Shown here: piece by piece, positions 1-12,234 of the stretch
How positions within the stretch are numbered: position 1 is the first letter of the stretch
Layout of the letters: each line of letters begins with the position of its first letter
Source of the DNA: Rachycentron canadum
Lineage: Eukaryota; Chordata; Actinopteri; Carangiformes; Rachycentridae
Assembly: GCA_038496675.1 (NCBI GenBank)
Contig: CM076669.1
Coordinates: 11,724,093-11,788,092 of the forward strand
DNA: 64,000 bases
Direction of reading: 5' to 3'
Notes under the pieces: generated by a model
What the model saw: only the letters and a program-made list of their open reading frames with translations
Told to the model about the DNA's origin: nothing
Database searches by the model: none
Program-made: the position numbers and the translations under genes

Positions 1-2350
1 ACTACCCACCCCCACCCATGCACCCCCCCTCTCTCCGCATCCTCATTTCACAGTGCACAAGATCCCATGTCACATTATGCAAGGGAGCTGACGCAATGAG
101 GTGTACAACTCCCAAAAATACACTCGCTGGCATGTTGGGCTATCTAAGGCTGGCAGAGGGGTGACATTTTGTTTCTTTGTTAGCATTGAGAAAAATCCCA
201 ATCCCGGATCTCTGGCTGGTTACTAGCATTCCCGCCTTTGTTGGGGTGATAATAAGTCAGGATATGAAGCCAGCTACATACACATCTGCACCAGCAGCAA
301 CAAAACACACCCACATGGACGTAAAGAGAGAAAAGGGGGTGATTCTCATGACATGACAAAGTCTTCCCTCTTACTGTTGCTGTCATTCACGTTGAAGGGG
401 AGGGGATGTGTTCCAGACCCTGATATTCGCATGAAGGAATATATGAGAAAAGATTAAAAGGGGTCTGTTCATTTTTAGGCCCCTTGTGCATGCCTTTCAT
501 TATCCTCGCCCCCAAAAGACTGTCACTAATGCAGTCCTTTGAATTCATTTTATCAGTTGGTGTTATTAGCCCCTACAGCTGGCTGTGACCTTGGCCACTC
601 TTGTAGCCTAAAGTGAGCATATTCTCAGCACTCCTTTGTGTGCCTCTCTCCCTCAAGCTCTCTCCAGTAGATTTCAAAAAGGGGACCTTACAAAACCGCG
701 ACTGCATCCTCTCGTCATCGAGCGTCCCGCAGGTTTCCCCCGAAAGTTAAAAGCTATTTGGTGTCAAGTTTTGAAAGCAAAGAAAATGCAGGCTTAGGGG
801 GAAAAAATCAGGACCTCGGTGTAAAAAGCACAACATGATACAGACAAACAACGCTGCGGTGAAGGTCAAAAATATTGCCTTGCCAGTCAACAAGCTCGAC
901 AGTGCTGACGGCCTGAATCTAATGACAGTCCCTCGCATTAACACAGCCATGAGCAGCACTTTTTTTTGTGTACCGTTTGTTAGCTGGCCATACAATCCTT
1001 TTTTTGACCTCTGTGGAAAAAGGGCAACATGCTACAGTAAATTAAAAATCCAAAGGAAGGCTTCAGGACATGTGCCAGTACAAAATCCTGAACTCCCCTT
1101 TGTCTCCCATTTTGGCTGACAGACAAGTTTCTTTCTCTGAAACCCCCTCCACCACCACCACCCTCCCCTTTCAGTGTCGCTGGACATTCTTCTACCCCAC
1201 AGTAGCCTTGGACTCGCCAGGGTGAGGGGAAGAGTGTTTGCCACTGCTTGACCTGAATATTTGCCCAAGGCCGGAGGCAGGGAGGGGATGGCAGGCCATT
1301 CCAAGCCACGCTTCACGAAAAAAACGGCACAAAGGAAACCCATGACTATTCCTAAGTGCCAAACAGACTCTGCTCGCCCCGGGGCATACATGCATAAAGG
1401 GAATATTAAGTGCTGTTTTTTGTGCAAGGTTCATACAGAACAGTAATTCCCTGGGTTGCACCATTTGACTTTCATAAGGAGTTTGAGCAGTAAGTGTACT
1501 CAACCTCTGCGTGAAGATCTCCCCGCAGACAGGTATGATTTGTATTTATTATGTTCCACTGTAGGTGGAATTAATGACAAGGAATAATCTGCCTCGCTGA
1601 CACATCAGCTCAGTTCTGACGGATCTGGTTTCTGATGATTGCCACACTCATTAAACCACATGTCATTAATTCGGCTGGATGTCTGCGAATGAAACTCAAT
1701 TAATTACATCATCAAGAAAAAAAATAAAAAAAAATTCTGGACCACTTGCCACAGTGAAGCCACGTCCACGGGCAGTGCCCTCCATTGGGCATGGCAGTGA
1801 TGACAGACAGGTTGTGGACAGTGTATTAAAGCGGTGAGCCTGGCTGCGAAGCGCGTGAATGATGATCCGGATTGAAATGTATCCATAAAAAAAAAAAAAC
1901 GCAACAGAAGGTAAATGGAACGACATTAGAACCGCTTGACCTCAATGTTACCCTAAAGCTAGACTCTAGTGCCATCTATTGAAAACGTTTACAACAAATC
2001 AGTATTCTATACAAACAGTGGACTGATTATTTCGGTGCTGCCTTTTCACTGAACAGCCTGGACTCATATCTTCGATTATACAAAATTGATCCATCAATTA
2101 TCCTCGGCTGGATGACTTGTAGGTTGGCGGGGGGGGGGCGCACGGTTAGAGAAACTAAAGCAGAGCAAGACAATCTGTGCTTCGTGCAAATGAATCTGCT
2201 GTTTTAGAGTGGATTTTCATTCAAGTGTTACCAAAAGCAGGTGGGGGGGGAGAAAAAGTCCGTATTTGACTGCGATTGCGCCAAAGCCGCGGACACACTC
2301 CGCATTGGGATTATTGTGGCGTAAAACTTCATTAAACTACAGGAAGCGAG
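1..2350. other. tafa5: tafa5 intron 1, part shared by both isoforms
   Basis: This is intronic on the minus strand, downstream of exon 1B. I see no exon and no recognised transposon. Short A runs occur near 1713-1735 and 1888-1900. Positions 1500-1710 look like ordinary complex sequence with several homeodomain-type AATTAAT/TAATTA motifs and could be a conserved element. Confidence 0.6.
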
Positions 2351-2403
2351 GTGGCGCATTGGAACGAGATGAAAGTGAGAGGGAAATCGGTGGAGTTGGG
2401 AGT

Positions 2404-2409
2404 GATTAC
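2404..2409 (-). other. tafa5: 5' splice site of tafa5 exon 1B (weaker)
   Basis: On the sense strand the junction reads GAAG|GTAATC. GT and A at +3 and +4 are present, but +5 is T and +6 is C, so pairing to U1 is poorer than at exon 1A. It is the only GT at the position required by the match to the human isoform and it keeps phase 1. Confidence 0.88.
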
Positions 2410-2500
2410 CTTCTTTGAGCAGGCGGGAGTGAATAAGGAGAATGAGAAAGCAGCAGATCGCCGCTCCGGTCAGTGCCCACGCAACTCTGAGCAGCTGCAT
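2410..2500 (-). CDS. tafa5: tafa5 exon 1B, coding part (short-isoform N-terminus, signal sequence)
   Basis: Reading the minus strand from ATG at 2500-2498 gives 30 codons plus one G, then GTAATC at 2409-2404. The peptide begins MQLLRVAWALTGAAICCFLI and ends LLIHSRLLKE. The alternative N-terminus of human TAFA5 isoform 2, as I recall it, shares MQLL, WAL, GAAICCFL, IH and LKEG at the same spacing and has the same 30 residues before the splice. Residues 7-23 form one hydrophobic segment, fitting a signal peptide. The ATG has A at -3 and G at -1, a good start context. The split codon (G plus next exon) gives Gly, as in the human LKEG. The donor is weaker than that of exon 1A because it has T rather than G at +5. 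The exon lies inside intron 1 of the long isoform. Confidence 0.94.
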
Positions 2501-2689
2501 CCTGGCGTAGGAGGGTTTGTGGCGGACCGAGACAGCCGTGCAGGGGGGTGGGGGGGGAGACACTCCACCTCAGCTCACAGACACGCACTGGCTCATGTTC
2601 TGGTGGCCGTCTAATTCAGCATCCGTCCCCTTCGTGCAAAATCCTCACTTGATAGTCCGGTTTGGGTTTGATAAAGAGGGCTGGGATCC

Positions 2690-2730
2690 GTGAAGAAAGA
2701 AAGAAAGAAAAAAAAACAAAAAAAACAAAA
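2690..2730. repeat. A-rich simple repeat (GAAA)n
   Basis: Short GAAA repeats merge into A runs broken by single C. It lies upstream of exon 1B. Confidence 0.75.
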
Positions 2731-2879
2731 TGCGCTCTTGCCTCGCCGCCGGTGCGTCAGAGTGGCTCCAAAAAGAGGGGCGATTAACCCCCAACCACAG
2801 ACTCAAGGGCTGACATCTTTCCTCACACCACTTCTCACTCTTCTTCTTCTTTATTTTTATTATTATTATTATTTGTCTT

Positions 2880-3012
2880 CTTCAAGAGTCTCTCGTCGGC
2901 TTCACTGGAGCGTCGCTCAGCACAGGCTCGGCGGAGCGGGCTGCGCCCCTCGGTGCGGCTCCGTCTTCGAGTGCGCACGGCGGTCCACGGCGTTGCGGCG
3001 CGCAGATGATGA
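2880..3012 (-). promoter_or_regulatory. tafa5: GC/CpG-rich block, putative TATA-less promoter or 5' UTR of tafa5 exon 1B
   Basis: This short block is dense in CpG (CGGCGGAGCGGGC, GCGCACGGCGG, GTTGCGGCGCGC) in an otherwise AT-leaning region. It begins about 380 bp upstream of the exon 1B ATG. I see no TATA box on the minus strand between 2500 and 3300. The position fits a CpG-type promoter or leader for the second tafa5 isoform. Confidence 0.5.
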
Positions 3013-3097
3013 TCACCGCTCCCCGCTGCATGTTACGCACATCTCTCCCATTGCTGGAGAGGCAGAGGCAAACACTGCCAACCAAGTCGCCCTGTGG

Positions 3098-3275
3098 CTC
3101 TCGTTTTCCCTCCCTCTCTCTGTCGCTCTCTCTCTCTCTCTTCTCTCTCTCTCCCTGTACTTCACAATATTGCTCCGTCGTTCCGTCACTTTCCCTCTCT
3201 CTCTGTCGCTGTGTTCCCTCTCCCTCCTCTCTCTCTCTCTCTCGCTCTCCCTCTCTCTCCTTCCCTCCTGATTCA
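3098..3275. repeat. Polypyrimidine (CT)n tract upstream of exon 1B
   Basis: The plus strand is nearly all C and T (CTCTCTCT with CCCT and a few CGCT interruptions) in two blocks, 3102-3158 and 3190-3270. On the tafa5 sense strand this is GA-rich. Such mirror-like purine tracts can form triplex DNA and occur near vertebrate promoters. No protein is supported here, although low-complexity open frames run through it. Confidence 0.85.
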
Positions 3276-3397
3276 CTCCAATGCAACTCTTGCCATTTAC
3301 GCACAAGCACAGTCAGCTTCATAAACTATGCATCTCCTGGATGATCCCTGTTTTTCTTCATCTGCGCATCGCACCTCCTGGAAACACCCCCCCCTCC

Positions 3398-3424
3398 AAA
3401 AAAAAAAAAAAAAAAAAAAAAAAA
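3398..3424. repeat. Poly-A run (27 A)
   Basis: Homopolymer following a C-rich stretch (CCCCCCCCTCC). No element body is recognised next to it. Confidence 0.9.
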
Positions 3425-3429
3425 TCAGA

Positions 3430-6400
3430 GGCTCTGTGGCTGACAAATTCCCGACTTCTCTTTGAAGCCAAATAAAACGTCACAACGAGCAAAGCCCAAG
3501 CTGCGCAGGTTCTTTCTATCAACTTTGTCCTCCCATCAGATAATCTATAAAGATCAAAACAGTTGCAGGCAGCAGTGTCTGCACATCTCTGCCTTTCTAT
3601 CCCTGTGTGTGTGTCCCTCATACTAAATCGACCCCCCACCCCCTCCACCCCCACCCTTAGCTCCAGGTTACGTCACAACTCCCCCAAATACTCTCCTCCA
3701 GCTACAAAGCATGAGATGGTGCTGCTATAATAGGATGTTTCCACTGATAAATAGAAGTGAGCAAACCGTTGGCACCAAATCAAGTATTATATGTGCCATT
3801 GTGGCATTAAGACGATGTGATACAGACTACTCTGGCTTAAGAAAATAAGAAAAAGTGCAGATTTTTTATTTTTTTTGGTGGATCCTGATTTTTCCTGTAA
3901 TGAGGAAATTCTGCACATTAGCCAAGACCCCCCCCCCAGTTATTGAGATAAGCAATAGGCCTTGGTTGGATAGCCTAGCCTGAGGCTCAGTTTCCAAGAA
4001 TATAACAACACACCCAGAAACCTATTTCACATGTAGCCTAAAATTTCATCATATTACAAACATAAAGAACTGATGCCGTTGCAAATTCCTAAATAGCCTC
4101 CTCTGCTCTGTGTGCAATCTGATGTGTAAAAAAAAAATGTCAGGATCCTGTGAATGAAAGCAATCCGGCTGGAGGAGGACCAATACTCAATAGCAAAACA
4201 ATAGCTTGTGTAATCCCCACACACACAGACAACACACGCACATGCATATCTTCCATGCCAACATGGCCATTGTTTCTTTTTTATGTACATTTGCATCGTG
4301 TTTTAACTCTCACATTGCGTGGTGTGGGGTGGTTAACTCTGTGCCTCCATCAGTCATTTGGAAGCGACTGGTCAGTATTGCGCACAACGACCACGAGGCC
4401 GCTGGAGCAATACCAGCATTCGAGAGAGTGGCGTTTGCTCCTTGGGGTGCCTGTGAGTTTTATCCCAGCGTCTGTGTATTTATAATTGAATCAGACTGAC
4501 ATGGTTGGACGAGTGATGGTGCCACTCAAACCAGAAAACTGTCATTGCAGTGTCAATAAGGTTGGCCCCTGCAGCTACTAGCACTAATTAGCCGATAACA
4601 GTCTCTGCTGGCTGGCATGTATGCCAGACTGTGTGTGTGTGTGTGCTTGTGTGCATACTTTGAATGTCTATGCCTTTGTTTGCGTGCCACTATGTGTGTA
4701 TGTATGTTCATGTCAAGTTTGCATGGATGGGTCAGTATGTGTGTGTTAGACAGGCCCTTTTTTTTTCCTGTCCCGGCACCTCTCTGCCTCCTCTCTAACG
4801 CTGTGATCCATCCATCTACTGCATGGAAAGCAATTAACAGTGACTTGACCTCTACAAGGATTTGAGGTGGGAAGACTGTATGCGCGCTTGTCTGACATTA
4901 TCATCTGCTGGGCCTATACCTCTTTATAGACTCTGGAAGAGTGGCAAACTAAATATAACTTCATGCATGTGACTACAGCCTAATCAAAAAACAGTTGGAA
5001 ACACAGGCGTATTGATATGGTTTGATTTGCAGGAGGAACCAGTTACAGTTGCCATTTTTACGCACCTGTTCCTGACATCTCACCTTACAAGCTTGAACCT
5101 GTAAAATAGTCCCCAGGCAGCTGAACCATATGTACAGAGATTGGAGCAATTTCTTTTAACACCAATTTAAGATGGCAACAGCAATTTGTGTAACTGTGAG
5201 GAAATATTTAGAACAGAATTCAGCTTTGTTGCTTCTACACCTACCAGCAATTAGACTTTTCTGCTAAGTTATTTATAAAGTAGGAAGGTGTAGATCACAA
5301 TTGGCTCCACTTTTAAGCCAGCTGTAACAAACAGCCGAGCCTGGAGCAACACTTTGTTGAAACAACGTGTTTGTGCACTGATATAAACTCCAGTGTGGAC
5401 AGAAAGATGTTGCTGGCATTCTGCCCTTTTACACGTCTACTGCTTTTTCAGGTCAAGTGTCATCATGAGCAAAAACAAATGCGAGCATGGATTTTTATCA
5501 CTGGGCATAAAGCAGCATGCAGGAAAACAAACTGTCCCATTATTTAATTTAATTAGGCTATTTAAAGTGACTACAATCGATATTTTTGCAAAATGTGAAC
5601 GAGGTCGTTCGCATGAATCTCCAGAGAATTATCACTGGGACTCTGCAGTTCCCTCAGCAACAGAGCTGAGGGGAATAAACTGTTAAAATCTCCAATAACA
5701 GAAATCCAAATAGACTTAGACTCACGATTCAGGAGAAGTAGTGCTGCGTATAAAGCACCGTCAACCCCAGGAGCACAGGAGAATTGACTGAAGTAATGCA
5801 TTGTTTGCTGTGGCGCCCTTAAGAAACGTCATTGTAAAGTTAGTATTAAGGTACAAAAATAAAGTTTGGGCAGTTTAATTTTGTGCCAACTGTATAATGA
5901 CAGGCTGAAAAATAAATACCATTGTGTTAGTGTTTCATATTCTGTCTTCATCTCTGAACTTTTTTTTTTTTTTTTTATCACAGAGTACACAGGGGCTCAT
6001 TCTCGTTGCCTTGGGGACCAAATATTCTGTCTAGACACCATTATAAATCCCTGTTAGATGTCTTCTTGCATTTTTCCTAACCCTTCTTTTATATTACAAG
6101 GGGATGGCAAAAATATTTTCAGATAAGTTTTGGACCACTTTGGAATTCTTTTCTTTTTTTCTTTTGTAAATTATTAAACCATTTCCTTCCCCTCTATCCT
6201 CACACCACCCACCTACACTGCTGCCACATCTCCTCTCTCACTTTCTCCTCCTCTATACTGCCACCCACTCACCGCTATGCTTTTTCTTGCCAGGAGCCAG
6301 GAGAGGCGTTACTTGCTTTGTCCTCTGTGCAGGTCACTGGCTGTGTGCCAGACAGAGCCCATGCCAATAAAAGCCATGAGTAATGGGCTAAAACTTCTAC

Positions 6401-9400
6401 ATTCGCTGTGTTTCCCATTATTTCCCATGGTCAATAAATCTGAAGGAGGGCTTAATCAGAGGGAAAAGCTGGAACATACGGCCCATGTCCAGTAGGGTGT
6501 CCGACAACAAAGATTCTTGCAGTTTAATCAGAGATAAAAGTTGAAGTGGCAGCCACCAGTATGTGACCCACTTTGTCTTCTGACAGATTTTGCCATTATT
6601 GTTTGGATGGATGAGCACTCTGCTATTGTCTAAACAGTGGCTGCTTCTGGGCCTGAGATGAGGTCAACTCTGAATAAAGAACCTAATAGACAGATAATTG
6701 AAAAGGTCAAAATCCATGCATAAACCAATGAAGAGGTTTAACAGCACAGCTGGATGGTTTGCCAGAGGTTTATATAACAATCCAATCGCATCTGGAAGAA
6801 TTTCCTAGAAGTTCCTATCTACCTCTTTATCCCTTATGTGTGTTATAGTGCTTCAGCCACTTGAAACCTTGTGTCTGCATTTAAGATATTTTACAATCTA
6901 ACCTATACCTTATACCTGGTAGCTTGATGCTGGAGAGTTAGTAATAAATATCTGCAGGTTCCTCACAAGCAGCAATCCCACAGATGTAACACTTCAATCA
7001 TTTGATCTATTCGTATTGTTTAAAGTATGGATAGTAGCTGCTGCTTGTGCCCTTGACGTCATGAGAGAAACATGATGCTATTGCTGTAACAAAAATGCAG
7101 CTGAAGGTAGGGTCAGGGTAACGTACCGAAGGTGGTCTTTTTAATGGGGGCGGTATGTGCCACGCAGTATGACCACTTCATGTGGACATATGTTCCCAGC
7201 TTTAGACTAGGTGACCTAATCAGCACTGAGACGTTTGACTTGTGATTGCGCTCACCCTGTTGACAATAAGGACAAGAAGTTAAGAGACAAAAGCAGAGAA
7301 GGAAAAGAAATCAAACAAAAAAAAAGGCCAAAATGTTAAAAAAAAAATAAAAAAATTTAAATACAGCAAAACTGCTACAGGCTGGTTCATTCCTGTGGTT
7401 GAGATGGATCGTTCTGACAGAAATCAACATTTCTTTTCTCTTTTACATCATCCCTATCTGTAGCTGCACAAAGCCACAGCACTTGGAGACACCATGGATC
7501 CGTCTTAGTCAGCAGAGGCTTTTTGCTGCATCTGTCGCTGTTCAGTATCAAACACAACTTCACCACAGAAGTAAAGATCACCTGAGAAAAATGATCCATC
7601 ACAGTAAACACAAGGCACCAATTTGGCTTTGGAAAACTTTCTGTTTAATCATAACTTCCCTGAACTCAAGTTGAGAGTTTTTGTATCAGTACAGGCATTG
7701 TGTTCCTCTTTGCTTACTGTCAATCACCTGACGCCCACAGGAAAGAAACAAAATATCTGCCAGCAAATAATCCATCAAAAACACGTCACATCAGACGTCT
7801 GTCACATTCACGTCTTTGTATTTAGGAAACATTTGTTAGTCGGGACATCAGTGCCTTCTCCACACCATAAAGTTTTGTGTGTTTTTAGTGACTATGTCTG
7901 ATTTCACACATTATGCAACACCAAGCAACTGGAGGGAATCTAAAGATAGAAATATATGAGCTATAAAGAACATACCAGTGTCATTTATAGCCCATTTATT
8001 TCTATGAAGGGCTTATTATTAGCCTAAAAGAAAAGACAAATTACTTTTATTATTTTTAATTCTGTTCTGTTCTATTCTTGGGGGGCATGAGGTCTCACTG
8101 TACCTCATCTAAAAATGTGTCAAAAGTTCAGAGAGCGTGAACATTTTTGGAGGTTTCTGTCAAGGTTTTCAGCCTTGTTTCCATTCCTGTCAACAAATGA
8201 GTGACGGGTTTAGAAATGCACGGCACTCAGCTGCATATTTGTGGCTTTTACATGTGTCGCATTCCCAAGAATTTTAATCTCACTGGCAGCTTTCACAAAA
8301 CACTATGTCCTGTATCTATGTGAAAAATTTGGAGGGAAATGTTCCACACTAGCTCTATGATTTTACTCTTAATTTTGAGTGAGTTGTCACTCACTATGAC
8401 TTAAGCCACAAAGTTATTGTATCACTCATTATGAACTGTATGCACATTTAATCAAGTCTTATTATAGGAAATGCAATATACTGAGCTGACAAACACCACT
8501 GATAGACTCATCCTCTTGAGGCTTCCACTAAGCTTCTTACATTTCCTGTAGTTGGAGGAAAGCAAACAAACACAAACACGCACATACGTGGGAGCCTACT
8601 CTCCACTTAGCCTCCACGTTCCCGACCTCCATTCATCCATCATCCCTCGGCATTGACGCCTCACCCTCCCCGCTGCATAAGTTACCAACCAAGTGCTGCG
8701 GTCCCAGGAAAAATGAGGCGCTTTATTGAGTTTACTTGATTAATTATTAATTTCCTTTTCATCAGCTTTCACCAGGCAAGTGTCACATAAAGTATGGAAA
8801 CAACTAAGAAGACAACAAAGCTAATAATAACTAAGATGACTGACATGCACTGTAAAAATGTAATCTTACATTCTGAGGCAAAGATGAGAGTTACAAGCAC
8901 AGAATTATGAATTATGAGCAGCAATTAAAGCCAACAAACCAAGCTAGTCTCTTGCCTCAACACTGCAAATTCTGCAAATTAGCAAACTTTATACAGAAGA
9001 CAGTAAAGAGCTTAAACATATAAAATGAGGACATAAATGAATAACTAATAAAGAAATGATCCCTTGCTGTGTAGTGTCCTCTTACCGCACGTTTACCCGC
9101 AATCTCAGTGGATGAAATACAAACAAAGGCAACAGCGCTGACAATTAAATATTTAACAGGAAAGTCTCAACGACATGGAACGCAACTTTATCTACCAAGT
9201 GTTTTTTTTTTGTTTGTTTTTTTTGTCTCAAGGGAGAGTTGTTGGTAATGACACCCAGAGGACACGTGCTAAAATGACAAGAAATAGACCACGAGAAAGA
9301 TAAAAAAAACAAAACAAGTTAAATCTGTCAAAACAACTTGTGACAGGCAGAAAGAAAGTGAATTATTAAGCCATTTTGCTCTTGCCTCTAATCCGTGTTT

Positions 9401-9700
9401 TTGCCCCAGGGTTGTAAAGATTTCTTTTTTTTCTAATATGGTGAATAAAGATCATAAACACTGCCTTAAAGACTGTAATCTTTGCAAAACAAGTTTGTTA
9501 GATCGAAGGGAGTATGAACAGTCGAATATTGAAAATCTTTACAGACCTTTAATGATTTACTTTACAAATAGTATATTGTGGTGGACAGCTGTGAACAGGC
9601 AAGCAGGAGTGAGTTGACAGATGTCCGAGGATCCACCCATCAGATGCGCTGTAGTGTGTATCTAAGCAATGCGCATAGCAACTGTCTCCATCCTTCTCCA
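3430..9700. other. tafa5: tafa5 intron 1, mostly unique-looking sequence
   Basis: No coding exon, RNA gene or complete transposon could be recognised. Small simple repeats occur: a TG repeat near 4627-4645, T runs near 5961-5977 and 9201-9224, and A-rich stretches near 7315-7357. The open frames here are short and have no protein-like features. Confidence 0.5.
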
Positions 9701-9707
9701 CTAATAA

Positions 9708-9740
9708 AACTTTACACTGCTGAACTTTACACTGCTGAAC
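9708..9740. repeat. Exact 15-bp tandem duplication
   Basis: The unit AACTTTACACTGCTG occurs twice without change (9708-9722 and 9723-9737), followed by AAC. It is too short to call a minisatellite and is probably a recent slippage event. Confidence 0.9.
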
Positions 9741-10869
9741 AGGACGGTTGTCATAACCGTCAGACAGGGAAAGGTGGAGCAGTGAAGGCGGGAATAAAAA
9801 GAAAAAAAAAAAAGAAAGGCCTGTATGACAGATGAAGCTGAATGCTACAAAGAAAGTGACATCAATAAGAGACCAGGTCAATCTGAGACACCGTTGCAGC
9901 TTGACCATCTATTTATTCTTACTTGTCGTGTGTCTAGTCTTGTACATTTGTATGTGCTGTGATCGACTCCCACAGCTGTAGCATGCCACAGCATTCAGAC
10001 GGGCTACTTGTTGGCCAGTCACACATTTTTGTAAATTGTAATCTGGATAAATTTCCTCCCAGATGAACATAGTGGGCAAAGTTAACAAGTCTGGCACCCG
10101 TTATGTCGAAATTAGCAGCCTGGTGGTTTCTATGAACAGGGCGGCCTGGGATGGATTCCCAGTCTGAATTATTGTTTCAGTCCACCCCTGCTAGAGCACA
10201 TATTAATGATGCCTTAAATATCAGTGAAATTATAGTGGTTTTCCAATTAGCGTCAAGCCAAATGGCAACACAAACATTCTTATGAACTATTTTGCTCTTG
10301 TTCTCCTTTTAAAGACGAGACTGTTGCCAAAAAACTGTCATCGTCGATAAACTGCGTTGATTATAGAGTCCAGAAGAAGCATCTCACATCAGTGTCAACA
10401 CAGACGTCTCTCTGGGGCTGACTTCAGTTCACTTTCAATACAGGCAATTTTGGAAGAGAGCTGACTTCATCATTTAAATATTGATCCACTTTTGTAATGA
10501 GGATGTCATATTCAATCTGTTAAGAAGTAATTAAAAAATCAATATCCTATCAACATTAAATGAACCACAGTTTCTATTTTATTCGGGATCGACTGAGAGA
10601 GCGTTAATTGACTCTAGTCTCAATTTTCATCGCAATCTTCTGTGTATGGAACATCCTGACTGCTGTTAAATGTGGTCGAAATCTCATACTGGCACATTTA
10701 GGTACAGATCACTGAGCCTCACAGAGAAGTGGGAGGAAGAGATACAAAGCTTTGAAGGAGACTGTTTGGGCTCCTTTACTGCGTGAGCTCTCAGCATGCA
10801 GAAGAGCTCATCAGAGGGAAAACAGGTGAACATAACAGGAGTTTGTTCATACACACATGCAGGCAGGAA

Positions 10870-10878
<9 letters not shown>

Positions 10879-10900
<22 letters not shown>
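10879..10900. repeat. (TG)n microsatellite
   Basis: Eleven TG units follow TGTATA. The surrounding 9.75-11.2 kb shows no exon or recognised element. Confidence 0.9.
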
Positions 10901-11219
10901 AGAAATGGGGAAAGAAAGGAGGCAGAAACAAAATAGGGAAAAAAGGGAGACACTGATGCAAGCGATAACATGTCTCTTTGCCCCATTGAAAGCAATAAAA
11001 ATAGGTCAGGACACAACACAGTCATGTAACATTGAACTCAGCGTGCAGGTGCAGTGACTTCATGGAATATCTACTGCTTCCCTGACAGATGCCCTTGCTG
11101 TATTCATTTGTAAATGAGCTTTAGAGGTGATATTAGGCAGGTTTTCTGTTGCTAGGTTTTGTTGGACAAAGCGAAGCGAGCAGCTAGCTGGGTTCATATT
11201 TAGTGCATAGGCAAAAGAG

Positions 11220-11705
11220 AACCTTCTTGTCTAACGCCGGTGACACAGGCCGTGTTGCCGGCGTTAAACACACACCGACTGCACGTCTGCTGCATTGCTG
11301 CTGCTGCCAGCCCCAGCTTTCTACCTAGAGTTTGCCTTGGGTAATAGTTACTACTCAAAGGTTGTGTTTCTATTCATTATAAATTAATTTCAGAATGATT
11401 TTTGACAATAAATGTCACTAAAAAGCTGCTGATATATGACATATTGTGACATTCAGATTTAGATCAGATCAGTGAGAGGTGTCGGTTTTATGTAATGTTG
11501 CTGATATGTCAATACCAATAACAGGTCTATTTTTACTGGGAGCGTGTGCAGCGTGTGAAAATGGGCGAGGTGCTGAATCTCTCGATCACACGATGCAGCT
11601 GTGATGCCTGAGATGTGCAGGCAGTGAGTCCGTTATATCCGGCTAATGTGGGCACCAAAACGAAAGCTGAGGCGTTCCGCGGCCACCACGCGCACGCCAC
11701 ACAGC
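11220..11705. repeat. GC-rich inverted-repeat region, possible transposon remnant
   Basis: The stretch is richer in CpG than its neighbours and opens with an inverted repeat: TAACGCCGG at 11232-11240 and CCGGCGTTA at 11258-11266, 17 bp apart. The right end has another CpG-rich block (GTTCCGCGGCCACCACGCGC, near 11674). This looks like an old mobile element or a CpG cluster, but I do not recognise the family. Confidence 0.35.
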
Positions 11706-11846
11706 CAGCGTGCTCTCAGCCAAACCTTCTGCAAGAACGCTAATGAGAGCATTTCCCAAAATGCTGAACTGTTCCTTGGCTTATAGGTGTCCTGTTTTCA
11801 GCTCGATTCAATTAGGAAACGTAAAGGGCGCATTGAATCGACATGT

Positions 11847-11900
11847 AAAAAAAAAAACAAAAAAAAAAAAACAAAAAAAACACAAATATGCAAAAAAAAT
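11847..11900. repeat. A-rich simple repeat
   Basis: Runs of 8-12 A are separated by single C. It may be the tail of a retroposed element, but no body is recognised. Confidence 0.7.
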
Positions 11901-11990
11901 TACAACCAGTGTAACACAAACTGAAGGACGATGGCAAGATGAAGAAACAACAAAACCTGGGATATTATAATGAGAATGAGATTACTAGTT

Positions 11991-12230
11991 GGTGACACTG
12001 TGGTGTAGTGGTTGGCAAGAAGGTTCTGGGATTGAACCCCTTTGAATGCTTTCAATGAACCAGTCCAAAGACATGCATATTAGGTTAATTGGTGACTCTA
12101 AATTACCTGTGAATAGTTGTTTGTCTGTATGTGTCAGTGACCTGACTGTCTGTACCTGTTCAGGGTGTACCCCGCCCCAATGTCAGCTGGGATTAGCTTC
12201 GGCCCCAGTGGAGAGGTGGCACAGATAATG
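11991..12230 (+). mobile_element. Degenerate tRNA-derived SINE (fish type)
   Basis: The head reads GTGGTGTAGTGGTTGGCAAG and then GGTTCTGGGATTGAACCCC, matching the internal RNA polymerase III boxes of a tRNA-like promoter. The body (AGTCCAAAGACATGCA, TTAGGTTAATTGGTGACTCT, then a GGGTGTACCCCGCC tail) is one I recognise from many percomorph genomes. The middle is shortened relative to the usual form. It is in plus orientation, antisense to tafa5, within intron 1. Confidence 0.8.
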
Positions 12231-12234
12231 GATG

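Noticed and set aside
2690..3271. 193-residue open frame on the plus strand
   Set aside because: It is a translation of poly-A and (CT)n tracts (K-rich, then S/L-rich) and lies opposite the exon 1B promoter region. No domain or start context supports it.
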